A model generated the notes under the pieces. That model was not told where the DNA came from, searched no databases, and saw nothing but the letters and a program-made list of their open reading frames with translations. A DNA stretch of 64,000 bases, from assembly GCA_016712675.1 (NCBI GenBank), contig JADJQR010000001.1:1-64000 (forward strand). Direction: 5' to 3'. The translations under genes were made by a program, and so were the position numbers. Positions within the stretch are counted from its first letter, which is position 1. Each line of letters opens with the position of its first letter. The stretch comes from a bacterium (GTDB lineage: Bacteria > Krumholzibacteriota > Krumholzibacteriia > LZORAL124-64-63). Below, piece after piece: positions 50,686 to 60,381 of the stretch.

Positions 50686-52566
50686 ATGGGCGGAGAACCA
50701 CGCGCGATCGCCGGACTTCTGGTTTCGGAGGACACGATCCGGGGCCTGGGTCTCAAGATCGCCTTGTTGCCCGAAGGCACCACGACAGTGGGTCGAGGCC
50801 CCGGCTGCGATGTCATTCTCGAGAACTGCAGCGATACCCTGTCACGCTGCCATGCCGCATTCGTGTTCCAGGACGGCCAGATAGCCATAGAGGACCGGCA
50901 CAGCAGCAACGGGACGGTTGTCGACGGCGCGGCGTTGAGGCCGGGTAGCCGTCGATCCCTCGGACATGCAGCGACCGTGTGTTTCGGGGAAGAGCGGTTC
51001 CGGTTCCTCGCTCTCGACAGCAATCGGTCGCAGGGCCTGCCGGAAGCGGTCATCCGTCACTTCAGCGACATCAACTCACTTGACATCTCGCGGGTCATCG
51101 GCGGCGCGTTGGCGGTGTTCCGCATGGTGGCCCACGTCGAGGAATCCTACCTCATCAGCACGACGCGGCATTGGCATTGGGGCGACGAGTTCCTGCACGA
51201 GGGAGCCACAAGCGTCGCGATGATCGACGCCAACCCGGCCCTGAGGGTCAGCCGCACGTCCATCGAGGAGTGCCTTGACAACGACCGCAAGGTCGTCCGC
51301 TTCCTGCGCGAGTCGGCGGACGCCGGCGTCGACAGCAGCATCTACGCGCTCCGCTTGCGACGAATCTGGATCCGGCCTCTCCACGGATTGGACGGCACGG
51401 TCGTGGCGGCCGTGTACCTTCAGAGCCGAGGCACGGGTGATCCGTTCACCAGCGCCACGGAGGTCTTGCTGGACGCCGTCGCCTCGCATCTCGAAGTTTC
51501 GATCCATAACTCAGCGCTTCACAAGAAGGTCATCGAGGCGAACGCGCACCTCGAAGAGAAGGTGAACGAGCGCACGCGGGAATTGGCCGATTCGCACCAG
51601 CGACTGATTGCGCAAGATCGCTTGGCGACGCTGGGTCGGCTGGTCGCCGGCATCGCTCATGAGCTGAACAATCCCGCCGGAGCCATCGCATCATTGGCCG
51701 AGACGCAGGTCCGCTTGCTGTCCAGGGTGTCGAAGATCCGCGACCGTGCGGCGAACGACGAGGGGGGCCAGCAGGCACATCACTTCCTGAATCACGTGGC
51801 AGAAGCCGCCGTCAGGGTTGCCCCCGACTCGCGTACGCGCCGTCAGAACGAGTTGCAGTACACGGCCGCCCTGCGCGCTGCCGGCGTGTCGGCTGCGGAC
51901 CGCTGGGCGAGGTTGTTGGCTCGGATGGGGGGCCCGGAGATACTGGAAGGCGTGGACATGCAGGCGATCGCGGCTCAGGGCAATGGACTCTATGAAGACG
52001 CCGAGGATCTCTACACGTTCATCCGGGCCGGCGGTACGATCGCCGGTGCCGCCGCCAACATCGCCCGCATCGTGTCCGGCCTCAAGCAGTATGCACATCT
52101 GGATCAGGCCGAGTACATGTCCCAGGACATCCACAAGGGACTGGAACTCACTCTGGAGATCCTGCGCCCCGGGATCGGGGCTCACGTGACGGTAACGACG
52201 AGGTTCGCGCCACTGGTGCCGGTATTGCATCGCCCCGGCGAGTTAGCCCAGGTTTGGACGAACCTGGTGGACAATGCGCTGCGCGCCATGGGCGAGAGCG
52301 GCGAACTGACGATCGAAACCAGGGATCTCGGCGATGCGATCGAAGTCAGTGTCGGCGACACTGGCTGCGGCATTCCCCCGGAGATCCAGCCGCGCATCTT
52401 CGATCTAGACTTCACGACCCGCGGGCCGGGCGCCGGCCTGGGTCTCGGTCTGCCGATCTGCCGGAACATCGTCGAGGTCGGCCACGGCGGGGTGATTCGA
52501 TTCAGATCGCAGCCCGGATGCACGGTGTTCACTGTGCGCCTACCCAAGCGGGACGCGGACCCATGA
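50686..52566 (+). CDS. Sensor histidine kinase with FHA and GAF domains
   Basis: 626 residues from the ATG at 50686 (GAGAGGTG). An FHA domain at about 20-105 has TVGRGPGCDVIL, LSRCHA and SSNGTVVDG, which bind phosphothreonine. A GAF-like domain spans about 130-290, followed by a coiled coil. HisKA is DRLATLGRLVAGIAHELNNP with the phospho-accepting His. The HATPase has VWTNLVDNALRAMGESG, VGDTGCGIPPEIQ and GAGLGLGLPICRNIV. An insert of ~100 residues lies between the H box and the ATPase. No membrane segment: a cytoplasmic kinase that can read Ser/Thr phosphorylation, presumably by the kinase encoded next, and feed the two receiver proteins. Confidence 0.88.
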   Translation: MGGEPRAIAGLLVSEDTIRGLGLKIALLPEGTTTVGRGPGCDVILENCSDTLSRCHAAFVFQDGQIAIEDRHSSNGTVVDGAALRPGSRRSLGHAATVCFGEERFRFLALDSNRSQGLPEAVIRHFSDINSLDISRVIGGALAVFRMVAHVEESYLISTTRHWHWGDEFLHEGATSVAMIDANPALRVSRTSIEECLDNDRKVVRFLRESADAGVDSSIYALRLRRIWIRPLHGLDGTVVAAVYLQSRGTGDPFTSATEVLLDAVASHLEVSIHNSALHKKVIEANAHLEEKVNERTRELADSHQRLIAQDRLATLGRLVAGIAHELNNPAGAIASLAETQVRLLSRVSKIRDRAANDEGGQQAHHFLNHVAEAAVRVAPDSRTRRQNELQYTAALRAAGVSAADRWARLLARMGGPEILEGVDMQAIAAQGNGLYEDAEDLYTFIRAGGTIAGAAANIARIVSGLKQYAHLDQAEYMSQDIHKGLELTLEILRPGIGAHVTVTTRFAPLVPVLHRPGELAQVWTNLVDNALRAMGESGELTIETRDLGDAIEVSVGDTGCGIPPEIQPRIFDLDFTTRGPGAGLGLGLPICRNIVEVGHGGVIRFRSQPGCTVFTVRLPKRDADP

Positions 52567-52617
52567 CGTGGCTGGCGCGGCTCCTGGTCGACGAGGACGC
52601 CGGATTGGAAGAGAGCC

Positions 52618-54900
52618 ATGAGCGAACCGAATCAGGCGCTACCTGACCACAATCTGGACGACTATCGACTTCTGCGTGTCATCGGCCGCGGTGGCCAGGC
52701 AGTCGTCTATGAGGCGGAGCAGATCAGCCTACGGCGAAGGGTCGCACTCAAGATCCTGCAGATCACCGCGGACTCCGATGTCGTGTCATCCCGCGTCCTG
52801 GCCCGCGAGACCGATGCACTGGTGAGGGCCAAGCACCCGGGAATAGCCGAGATCTACGGGACCGGCTTGACGCCGGACGGCCGGCCATACCTGGCAATGG
52901 AACTCATCGAGGGCATGACGCTCGCTGCGCATATCCGAGCCCATCCGGTCGAAGGCGGCCTGCCGCGCATCGAGCTTCGCGAACGACTGCGGATGATGAT
53001 GCAGATCTGCGAAGCGGTAAGCTGCGCCCATCAGAGAGGTGTGATCCACTGCGACCTGAAGCCGCAGAACATCATGGTGGCCCGGGACCCGGTTGTGTCG
53101 TCGGACGCATTGGTCAAGGTGCTTGACTTCGGTCTCGCGCGCGTCGCGGCTCGCGCCGGTCAGACAGTGAGCCTGGACAAGGGACATCTGCGCGGTACCA
53201 TCGCATACATGAGCCCCGAGCAGTCCGCGGGCACAGCCGATACGGCCGATGTGAGGACCGATGTCTACGCACTGGGGGTGATTCTCTATGAACTCATGAC
53301 GGGGGCGCTCCCGTACGCACTCAGCGAGGCATCGATTACCCAGGCAGTACTCATCATCCAGGAAACTCATCCCGCGCCCCTCAGCAAGTTCTGGACGGAA
53401 CACAGGCTTCCCGTTGACCTCGAGATCATCATCGGCAAGGCATTGGAGAAGGATCCCGGGCGCCGTTACCAGAGCGCGCTCGATCTGGGCGAGGACCTGC
53501 GGAGGTTCATGGATGGCCAACCAATCCTCGCCCGAGCGCCCAGCACGACCTACCAATTGCGTAAGCTGGCGGGCCGCCACAAGGTGCCATTGTTGATGGG
53601 CTCGGCACTCCTGGTTCTCTTCGTCGTGTTCGCGATCTATACATCAGTCCAGAACGCGCGGTTGAATCGCGAATCAAGACGCGCGAACGAAGAGGCCAGC
53701 ACAGCCGAGACGGTGTCGGACTTCCTGGTCGGCATGTTCGATGTCAACAAACCGTCGATCTCGATGGGACGGGAGGTCACGGCGCGGGAGCTGCTGGAGG
53801 ATGGATCGAGGAAAATCGAATCGCTTCAGGTCAGTCCACCGGTGAAGGCCAGGCTGCTGTACACGATCGGCACGGCCTTCGCGAGCCTGGGAAGCCACGA
53901 GCGAGCCGACAGGGCATTTGAATCCGCTTTGGCGATCCAGCGCTCATCCACATCTCCGCCGAGCCTGGCGGCAGCGGCGACCATCGAGCAGATGGCGATC
54001 GTTGCCCGCAGTGCACGGAAGATCACGCGCGCGGACTCGCTACTGCAGGAGGCCCTTTCCATTCGATTGCGCCTCGCCGGATCCGGATCCGTCGAGGTTG
54101 CGGAGAGCCTGCATGACCTGGGAGGACTCCGCCTGGTGCAGAAGCGCTTTGCCGAGGCGGAGTCGCTTCTCGCCATGGCGGCTGATATCCGGCAGTCGAA
54201 GCTGGGTCCTTTGAACATCGATCTTGCCAAGACGCTCAGCAACCTCTCCATGGCGAACAGCGGGCTCGACAGGGACGCCAAAGCGGAGTCGCTGCTGCTC
54301 AGATCCATCGACATCAAGAGAGCCACGGTGGGTGAGGATCATATCGACACAGCCAAGGGCTATCACAATCTCGCACAGCGCTACTCCGACGACAAGCGCT
54401 TCACGGAAGCCGAGCTGTACTTCCGGAAGGCAATCGCCATCAAGGAGCGGGCGCTGGGTGATAGACATCCGGACCTGGGCACGAGCCTCAACGGTCTTGC
54501 CTTGGTGTATCATCAAACAGGCCGCCATGCGGCGGCCGAGTCTCTCTACTTGAGGAATATCGCCATCGAGGAACACAATCGCGGAGTTGAGGACCCATCC
54601 CTGGCGCCAGCGCTTTCCAATCTAGCGAAGCTCCGGAAGCTGCAGGGACGTCCGGAGGAGGCGATTGCCCTATGGGAGCGGTGCGTTGTCCTCTCCGAAA
54701 CCGGAGGTTCGTCGGAGGATACTCGTCTCAGCAGTTGGCTCATGGAGCTTGACGCCGTCTATCGCGACACGCGGAGGTTCCGCGAGGAGGAGGCGACACT
54801 TGTCAAGGCCATCGCGGTGCAGGCACGGCTGTTCGGGATCGACAGTGAGCGGGTGCGGAAGACACAGACGATGTTGGAGGCCGCGAGGGAGGCACGGTGA
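52618..54900 (+). CDS. Ser/Thr protein kinase with TPR repeats
   Basis: 760 residues. The Hanks-type kinase domain at 16-290 has GRGGQAVVYEA, K45 (VALKIL), E64, the catalytic loop HCDLKPQN (144-151), DFG (170-172) and APE-like MSPEQSAG. The catalytic Arg of HRD is Cys145. TM helix at about 322-342 (VPLLMGSALLVLFVVFAIYT). TPRs follow: RLLYTIGTAFASLGSHERAD, DTAKGYHNLAQRYSDDKRFT, LGTSLNGLALVYHQTGRHAA. The fold suits signalling with periplasmic or cytoplasmic TPR binding. It lies 51 bases after the FHA histidine kinase and is probably co-transcribed. Confidence 0.92.
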   Translation: MSEPNQALPDHNLDDYRLLRVIGRGGQAVVYEAEQISLRRRVALKILQITADSDVVSSRVLARETDALVRAKHPGIAEIYGTGLTPDGRPYLAMELIEGMTLAAHIRAHPVEGGLPRIELRERLRMMMQICEAVSCAHQRGVIHCDLKPQNIMVARDPVVSSDALVKVLDFGLARVAARAGQTVSLDKGHLRGTIAYMSPEQSAGTADTADVRTDVYALGVILYELMTGALPYALSEASITQAVLIIQETHPAPLSKFWTEHRLPVDLEIIIGKALEKDPGRRYQSALDLGEDLRRFMDGQPILARAPSTTYQLRKLAGRHKVPLLMGSALLVLFVVFAIYTSVQNARLNRESRRANEEASTAETVSDFLVGMFDVNKPSISMGREVTARELLEDGSRKIESLQVSPPVKARLLYTIGTAFASLGSHERADRAFESALAIQRSSTSPPSLAAAATIEQMAIVARSARKITRADSLLQEALSIRLRLAGSGSVEVAESLHDLGGLRLVQKRFAEAESLLAMAADIRQSKLGPLNIDLAKTLSNLSMANSGLDRDAKAESLLLRSIDIKRATVGEDHIDTAKGYHNLAQRYSDDKRFTEAELYFRKAIAIKERALGDRHPDLGTSLNGLALVYHQTGRHAAAESLYLRNIAIEEHNRGVEDPSLAPALSNLAKLRKLQGRPEEAIALWERCVVLSETGGSSEDTRLSSWLMELDAVYRDTRRFREEEATLVKAIAVQARLFGIDSERVRKTQTMLEAAREAR

Positions 54901-55271
54901 CGACCGAATCGGCCGATCACCTATCACCTCTGCAGGGTGCCGGCGCCCTATGTTGGCTCGGGATCCGGAGCGTCCGGTGGGGCGGGCCGCGGGCCCTCAC
55001 CGTCGGTCGGCAGGCGCAACGATCGCGGCGCCGATCCCGCGCGATCGCCAGCGTTGGCTTAAAGTCCATATCGACAACACGATAGATGCATTTGCGTCAG
55101 GCCCAACGCGGCAACTCGACTCCGGGATCGGTCTCCGGCGGCCTCTCTCCGGAGGTACAACCGCGAATCCACGTAATACGCAGATTGCCGCCAGAAATTC
55201 CCAGCCTCGGCTCGTTACCTGTATGACACGGCCAAGTCGGCCAGGAGCGGTTCTCAGAGGGGAGGCAGGGC
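54901..55271. other. Intergenic region after the Ser/Thr kinase
   Basis: 371 bases. A GTG at 54897 overlapping the kinase stop opens a 62-codon frame with no recognisable protein, which I do not call. An A/T-richer stretch at 55058-55100 (TTGGCTTAAAGTCCATATCG) is the likeliest promoter for the next gene. Confidence 0.35.
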
Positions 55272-56162
55272 ATGACGACCACGATGCTCAGGAGATTCGT
55301 TGGCTGCTTGGGTGCTGCGGCGCTAGTGGTTCTCGCGGGGTGTTCGGGAGATGACGGGCCGACGGGGCCCGGTGGTGAAACGCGCCCGACGGGCGTCGAT
55401 TTCGAGATGGCCGCCGCCGGTGTCGACTACACGGTCTACCTCGGCACGCAGTCGCTGGGTCGCCTCGACAGCATCGGCGAAACGGTGTCACGGGATCTCG
55501 GTGCCGGGACGTACAGCTTCCATGTGGTCGACAACATCTACAATCGCCAATCGGAGGACCGGTCGTTCCAGATCGGCGCGAATCAGCGAGTGAAGTTCCA
55601 GTTCGGCACCGGTTCGGAGACCATTCAATGGCTGCAAGGTGCTTCGTACGACAATCTGACAGCAACTATCGATCAAGCTCACCAGCTCGTATACATCGGC
55701 ACGAGGCTGAGCGTTTCCGATCGGTACATCGGCCGGTCGCTGACTCATGGCAAGTACTGGCTCAAGAAGGTCGGCACTGCCTACAACTTCTTCACCGCTC
55801 CTGGCAGGTCGTTCAACACGCCTGGGAACTACGTGGGATATACCCTACAGGTCAGGCCGCAGGCCGGCTGGACGAACCAGTTCATCGAAGCTTCCTATGG
55901 CTTTCCGTATGCCAGCTTCCCGGATCGCAGTGCCGGCGCGACCTACTATGCGTTCGCGCGGCTCTACGATTCTTCTTCGATCAGCAGCGTGCACAGCCAT
56001 TCGATCGCGCAGATCGGCCCGCCGGAGACGATTGCCAGACTCACGTGGAGCAAGGCGGGCAAGAACGGACTCGACACTGAGCCGGTCATCGAGATCGTGC
56101 CGTGCTCCGAAGCCATGGCGGCCGAGATCGCGATCAGCTGTGCGATCGAAGACATCCGGTAG
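55272..56162 (+). CDS. Lipoprotein of unknown function
   Basis: 296 residues with lipobox VVLAGCSG near residue 22 and a Gly/Pro linker (DDGPTGPGGETRPTG). PEGA-like beta repeats follow in the first half (YTVYLGTQSLGRLDSIGETV, DLGAGTYSFHVVDN), then a Tyr/Ser-rich domain that I do not recognise. It precedes the 884-residue secreted protein by 98 bases on the same strand, so it may be co-expressed with it. Confidence 0.7.
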   Translation: MTTTMLRRFVGCLGAAALVVLAGCSGDDGPTGPGGETRPTGVDFEMAAAGVDYTVYLGTQSLGRLDSIGETVSRDLGAGTYSFHVVDNIYNRQSEDRSFQIGANQRVKFQFGTGSETIQWLQGASYDNLTATIDQAHQLVYIGTRLSVSDRYIGRSLTHGKYWLKKVGTAYNFFTAPGRSFNTPGNYVGYTLQVRPQAGWTNQFIEASYGFPYASFPDRSAGATYYAFARLYDSSSISSVHSHSIAQIGPPETIARLTWSKAGKNGLDTEPVIEIVPCSEAMAAEIAISCAIEDIR

Positions 56163-56260
56163 TGCGGAGGGCCCAGGGCGCCAAGCCAGCGGGCAAGGTC
56201 CGGGCCGGGATCGGAGCGGAATCGCCTCGGTGGATCTGGTACATCGCAGGAGGGGCGAAC

Positions 56261-58915
56261 ATGAAAGGGAATCCGTGGCTTAGCAGCCGAGCAGTGCCGG
56301 CAAACTTGATCGTGCTGATAGCGTTAGCCAACCCACACATCAGCGTCGCAGAGACGGTCTTCAGCGGTGCGGCGCTCGAGCCATACTTGAGCAGCGTGGT
56401 AGCACAGACTGGGGGCTGCAATCAAAGGTGTGGAACGAACGAACTGTGTTACGGTGATTTCAATGTCACAACGACGTCGGTCCAGATCCAAGCCAGCCTA
56501 CCTGGCGGAGCGGCATGCACATACTGTGGTTGCTGCCGGGAAGGTGCAGCGTTCGCTGGTGGAGTGGCGCGGTACATATTGTATGTCGATCCAGCGACGG
56601 GTCGACCACGCTCTCGATATTCCGGCGGGGTGCCGGCACGAGTGACGATCCCCGGCGGCAGCAGAGTCAGATTCCCGTGGAGTGCAGCGCGTGCGGAGGC
56701 GTGTGTGGGGAGCTATGCGACCAGCTCGTATACTTCTGTTGCGGTCTTGGCTGCCGGTGGCAGCGTGGTCAGTCAACACAACGATCGCCCGATCTGCGGC
56801 AGCTATGATGCGTTCGAATGGGCGGAACTCGGAGGGAATGCGTTGCCCTTCATGGCGTACCTCTACGCGTATGGCAGCAATTGCACGAGCGCGCACGCGT
56901 TGATAGACGTTGCCAATACAGCCATCCATGTGCCAACTGACTTCGTGCCGCCCGATCCGGATCCTCTGAAATCCTACGCTGTGGGCCACATCTGGAATCG
57001 GCAATCGGATTGGCTACCCGGAACATCACCGCTGACGCAGGCCGGTAACCCGAACCTGGATACCCAGGGGAACATGATATGGCGATACGAATGGGCCACT
57101 GGCGGCGCCATCGGCGCGCCTGATGTTTGGTATGAAGCACCGACATCGCTGATGTACTGGGATCCCAATTGGTATGGGGCCGCGGCGTGGTGTAGGGGCA
57201 ATGATCTATACCCAGGAATAACCCCCACGAGGGCGGTTCACGCGCTCACACCTGATGCCCATCCTTACGTGCCGATCATTCGGTGGATCAATACGTCCAC
57301 CGATGGCGGCACCTACTCGATTTCGGGCCAGCTCTTGATAGAGTGGACTGGACCGACCGGCATTGGAAGTCCGTGTGATGTCGATCTGGTTGTCGCGCAT
57401 TGGGATATGTCCAGGGGTGATGTTACACCGATATTGGCGGCGACACTGACCAAGCCCAATCCGGATGATAGCAGCGGGGACAGCGTGCTTGTTCCTGTGG
57501 ATGTACAGGCTGAACTCGGAATCGCGGACCAGTTGGTCGTTTCAGCGAGAGGCAGAAGCACGACAACAGCACCGCGATGGATCGTTCTTACCGATGATCT
57601 GGATATCACGCTGCTTGAAGTGCCCGATCCGGCGCGCCAGCTTGCTGCAGTTCGCGTGATGAACACCAGCGATCAGTTATGGCATGATGTCAGGATCAGA
57701 GCTCATGATGCCTTCGGCGCCCCGGTGGACAGTATCGCCGTTGCTGTTCTCGAGGCCGATACGGAGTTGAGATGGCTGACGCCTGCATTGGAGAGACTCG
57801 GTACCATGACTTTTTCCGCCATGCAAGGGGATGACGCGCTGTATGTCACGGAGGTCGCAGAGGAGTTGCTCTATACTCCACCGACGCTGTTGCCCACGAT
57901 ATCGGCTGCCGATCTCGAGCACGAGCCCAAGCCGATAATCAGGCGCTGCTCGGGCATGTGGGACAGATGTCGATTCGGCCGCATCGCATTGGATTTGTGG
58001 ACTGACGGCGTACCCGGGGTGTCAACGATAGACATCATCGGTCGGACAAGGAACTCATCAGATGAGTTCGACGCCCCGACTCTCGGTTCCGGCTGGTCGC
58101 CGGAAGTTCCGTGCAGCCCATTGTCTGCGGTTTCGCTAACGGAGCGTCCGGGTTTTCTGCGCATCAAGGCCACCCAGCAGGAAGACGGTGCGGACTATTC
58201 GACAGTCAGCAACTATTGCGCGCCTCGGGTCGTCCAAAGCGTGGCTGGTGATTGGACACTGGAAGCCCGACTTGAATTCGAGCCAGAGGACAACTTCACG
58301 GGTGCAGGTATCATGATAAACGGACAGCGCGTTGCCGAGCGTTCAATGAGCGGCAGTGGACACACTATCAGATGTGTCGGTGGATCGTATCCCTATGACG
58401 GAGCGGTGTCATATTTCCGAATCGTCAAGACGTCTGATCAGGTCGTGGGATATTGGAGCTCAGATGGAGCTGCTTGGGTAGAGTCCGGCTCCAGATCACT
58501 CGACGCGCACTGTGTCGCGTTGGCAGCGTACCGTACCGATTGGGATTCCAATAGCAGCGCGGATGCAATCGCGGACTTCGACTATGTACGGTTCAGCGGG
58601 CTTTCGCCAGTTCCGGAAGCTGAACAAGCCACAGTGCATGGTATCTTGTCTCAGAATTACCCGAATCCCTTCAACCCTTTGACAACTATAGAGTATCGCC
58701 TGGTCGACGATCAAGTTGTTGACTTGACGATATTCGATGCACGCGGGCATAGAGTTGCTCGGATCGTGGACGCTGATTCCCAACAAGCGGGCCTTCATGT
58801 CGCTGAATGGGATGGCAAAAACGAAGAAGGCCATGCGATGCCTGCGGGGCTGTACTTCTATCGAATCAGCGCTGGAGACAGGAAGGAGGTGCGCCGAATG
58901 GTGCTGTTGCGCTGA
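56261..58915 (+). CDS. Large secreted protein with a FlgD-like C-terminal domain, A/T-richer than its neighbours
   Basis: 884 residues from the ATG at 56261 (GGAGGGG upstream). A signal region covers about 1-35. A Cys-rich N-terminal part follows (GGCNQRCGTNELC, CTYCGCCREG). The middle is beta-rich. A concanavalin-like (DUF1349-type) domain lies around 655-800 (DWTLEARLEFEPEDNFTGAG, YFRIVKTSDQVVGYWSSDGA). The C-terminal sorting-type domain has QNYPNPFNPLTTIEYRL and GLYFYRISAGDRKEVRRMVL. Rough counts on two sample lines give about 45 and 57 percent G+C, against about two thirds elsewhere. Recent transfer is possible. Role unknown, perhaps glycan binding. Confidence 0.8.
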   Translation: MKGNPWLSSRAVPANLIVLIALANPHISVAETVFSGAALEPYLSSVVAQTGGCNQRCGTNELCYGDFNVTTTSVQIQASLPGGAACTYCGCCREGAAFAGGVARYILYVDPATGRPRSRYSGGVPARVTIPGGSRVRFPWSAARAEACVGSYATSSYTSVAVLAAGGSVVSQHNDRPICGSYDAFEWAELGGNALPFMAYLYAYGSNCTSAHALIDVANTAIHVPTDFVPPDPDPLKSYAVGHIWNRQSDWLPGTSPLTQAGNPNLDTQGNMIWRYEWATGGAIGAPDVWYEAPTSLMYWDPNWYGAAAWCRGNDLYPGITPTRAVHALTPDAHPYVPIIRWINTSTDGGTYSISGQLLIEWTGPTGIGSPCDVDLVVAHWDMSRGDVTPILAATLTKPNPDDSSGDSVLVPVDVQAELGIADQLVVSARGRSTTTAPRWIVLTDDLDITLLEVPDPARQLAAVRVMNTSDQLWHDVRIRAHDAFGAPVDSIAVAVLEADTELRWLTPALERLGTMTFSAMQGDDALYVTEVAEELLYTPPTLLPTISAADLEHEPKPIIRRCSGMWDRCRFGRIALDLWTDGVPGVSTIDIIGRTRNSSDEFDAPTLGSGWSPEVPCSPLSAVSLTERPGFLRIKATQQEDGADYSTVSNYCAPRVVQSVAGDWTLEARLEFEPEDNFTGAGIMINGQRVAERSMSGSGHTIRCVGGSYPYDGAVSYFRIVKTSDQVVGYWSSDGAAWVESGSRSLDAHCVALAAYRTDWDSNSSADAIADFDYVRFSGLSPVPEAEQATVHGILSQNYPNPFNPLTTIEYRLVDDQVVDLTIFDARGHRVARIVDADSQQAGLHVAEWDGKNEEGHAMPAGLYFYRISAGDRKEVRRMVLLR

Positions 58916-59088
58916 TCCGGACCAATTGGCTGAATGCCGGCACGTGGACGCCCGGCAGACCGAATGTCGTCAAGATGAGGCGCGTTGAGCTGGTCGACGA
59001 TGTTCGTGATCCGGCCAGCAGTACGGTGACCGCAGGACGGTAGCCATTGAAAGAAGACACCATCAGAACGGCGTGTGCCCTGTTCACT

Positions 59089-60189
59089 TCATCCGGTCGC
59101 GGGGATTTCCCGATAAACCGTATCGCGCAGCACCGGCCTGAGCCCCGCCGCGCGGATGAACGCGCGAATGTCCTCGACGGTCATCCCCTTGCCGGCGGAG
59201 CCTCCGGCCGCGAACGTCACCCGCTCGTCGACCACCGTGCCGTCCAGGTCATTGGCGCCGAACCGGAGTGCCACCTGCGCGATCTCGCGCCCGAGCATCA
59301 CCCAGTAGGCCTTCAGGTGCGGGATGTTGTCGAGCATCAGGCGGCTGATGGCCACGACCTTCAGCTTGGTCGTCAGGTCGGGCCCCGGCAGGTGCGCGAA
59401 CTTGGTGTCCTTGGGGTGGAAGGCCAGCGGGATGAAACACTGGAAGCCGCCGCTGAGGTCCTGCTGCGCGCGCAGGCGCACCAGGTGGTCGACCCAGTGG
59501 CGCGGCTGTTCGATATGCCCGAAGAGCATCGTACAGTTCGATTTCAACCCGGCCGCGTGCACCAGCCCCGCCACTTCGAGCCAGCGCTCCGAGCTCATCT
59601 TCTTCGAGGCGATCTGCTCGCGGATCTCCGGATGGAAGATCTCGGCGCCGCCGCCGGGGCAGCTGTCCAGCCCGGCGGCGCGCAGCACCTCGATCACGTC
59701 GGGCACCGGCTTCTTGGCCAGCTTGGCCAGGAAGTCGATCTCGACCATCGTGAACGCCTTCAAGTGCACCGTCGGGAACGCGGTCTTCAGCGCGCGCAGG
59801 ATCTCCACGTAGACGTCGAACTTCCAGCGCGGGTGCAGGCCGCCGACGATGTGGAACTCCGACACGTCCGGCGTCCAGTCCTTGCGCGCCAGCTCGACGC
59901 ACTGCTCCGGCGAGTACGACCAGGTGCCCGGCGCGTTGGGGTCGTCGGCGTAGGCGCAGAGCTCGCAACCCACGTAGCAGACGTTGGTCGGGTTCAGGTG
60001 GCGGTTCACATTATAGTAGACGGCGTCGCCGTGCATCCGTTCGCGCACCGCGTGGGCCAACAGGCCCAGGGCGGGCAGGTCGTCGCTGGCGGCCAGGCGC
60101 AGGCCGTCGGCTTCGGACAGGCGCTGGCCGGATTCGACCTTCAGGGCGATGTCGCGCAGTGGGTGGGTCAAAGCAAGCACGGATCTCAC
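59089..60189 (-). CDS. mqnE: Aminofutalosine synthase (radical SAM), menaquinone futalosine pathway
   Basis: 366 residues. The radical SAM cluster motif is CYVGCELCAY (C-x3-C-x2-C) after NRHLNPTN. FHIVGGLHPRWKFDVYVEIL, CPGGGAEIF and GANDLDGTVVDERVTFAAGG are typical of MqnE/CofH-type enzymes, and the GGLHP and DLDGTVV forms favour MqnE. It joins an enolpyruvyl-benzoate and adenosyl radical into aminofutalosine in the cytoplasm. No other mqn gene is in the window. It indicates that the organism makes menaquinone by the futalosine route. Transcribed alone. Confidence 0.9.
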   Translation of the reverse strand: MRSVLALTHPLRDIALKVESGQRLSEADGLRLAASDDLPALGLLAHAVRERMHGDAVYYNVNRHLNPTNVCYVGCELCAYADDPNAPGTWSYSPEQCVELARKDWTPDVSEFHIVGGLHPRWKFDVYVEILRALKTAFPTVHLKAFTMVEIDFLAKLAKKPVPDVIEVLRAAGLDSCPGGGAEIFHPEIREQIASKKMSSERWLEVAGLVHAAGLKSNCTMLFGHIEQPRHWVDHLVRLRAQQDLSGGFQCFIPLAFHPKDTKFAHLPGPDLTTKLKVVAISRLMLDNIPHLKAYWVMLGREIAQVALRFGANDLDGTVVDERVTFAAGGSAGKGMTVEDIRAFIRAAGLRPVLRDTVYREIPATG

Positions 60190-60381
60190 CGCCGGCAGGC
60201 TTGGGGGTCGTCGGGTGGCGCGGCCGGTCCCAAAGCTAGGTCAAATGCCCGGGGCCGCCAGTTTTCGCCCGCCATCGCGCTCTTGCCTGTGCGGGGCAGG
60301 TCCGGTAGGCTGCAATGGCCGTTTCAATTGGGACGTCGGGCGCCTGCCGCGCCGGCGGCCATGCTACCCGGGAGGTATACC

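Noticed and set aside
54897-55085. GTG overlapping the Ser/Thr kinase stop opens a 62-codon frame
   Set aside because: Arg/Ser-rich translation with no recognisable pattern and no ribosome site of its own; coupling by GTGA alone is not enough to call a gene.
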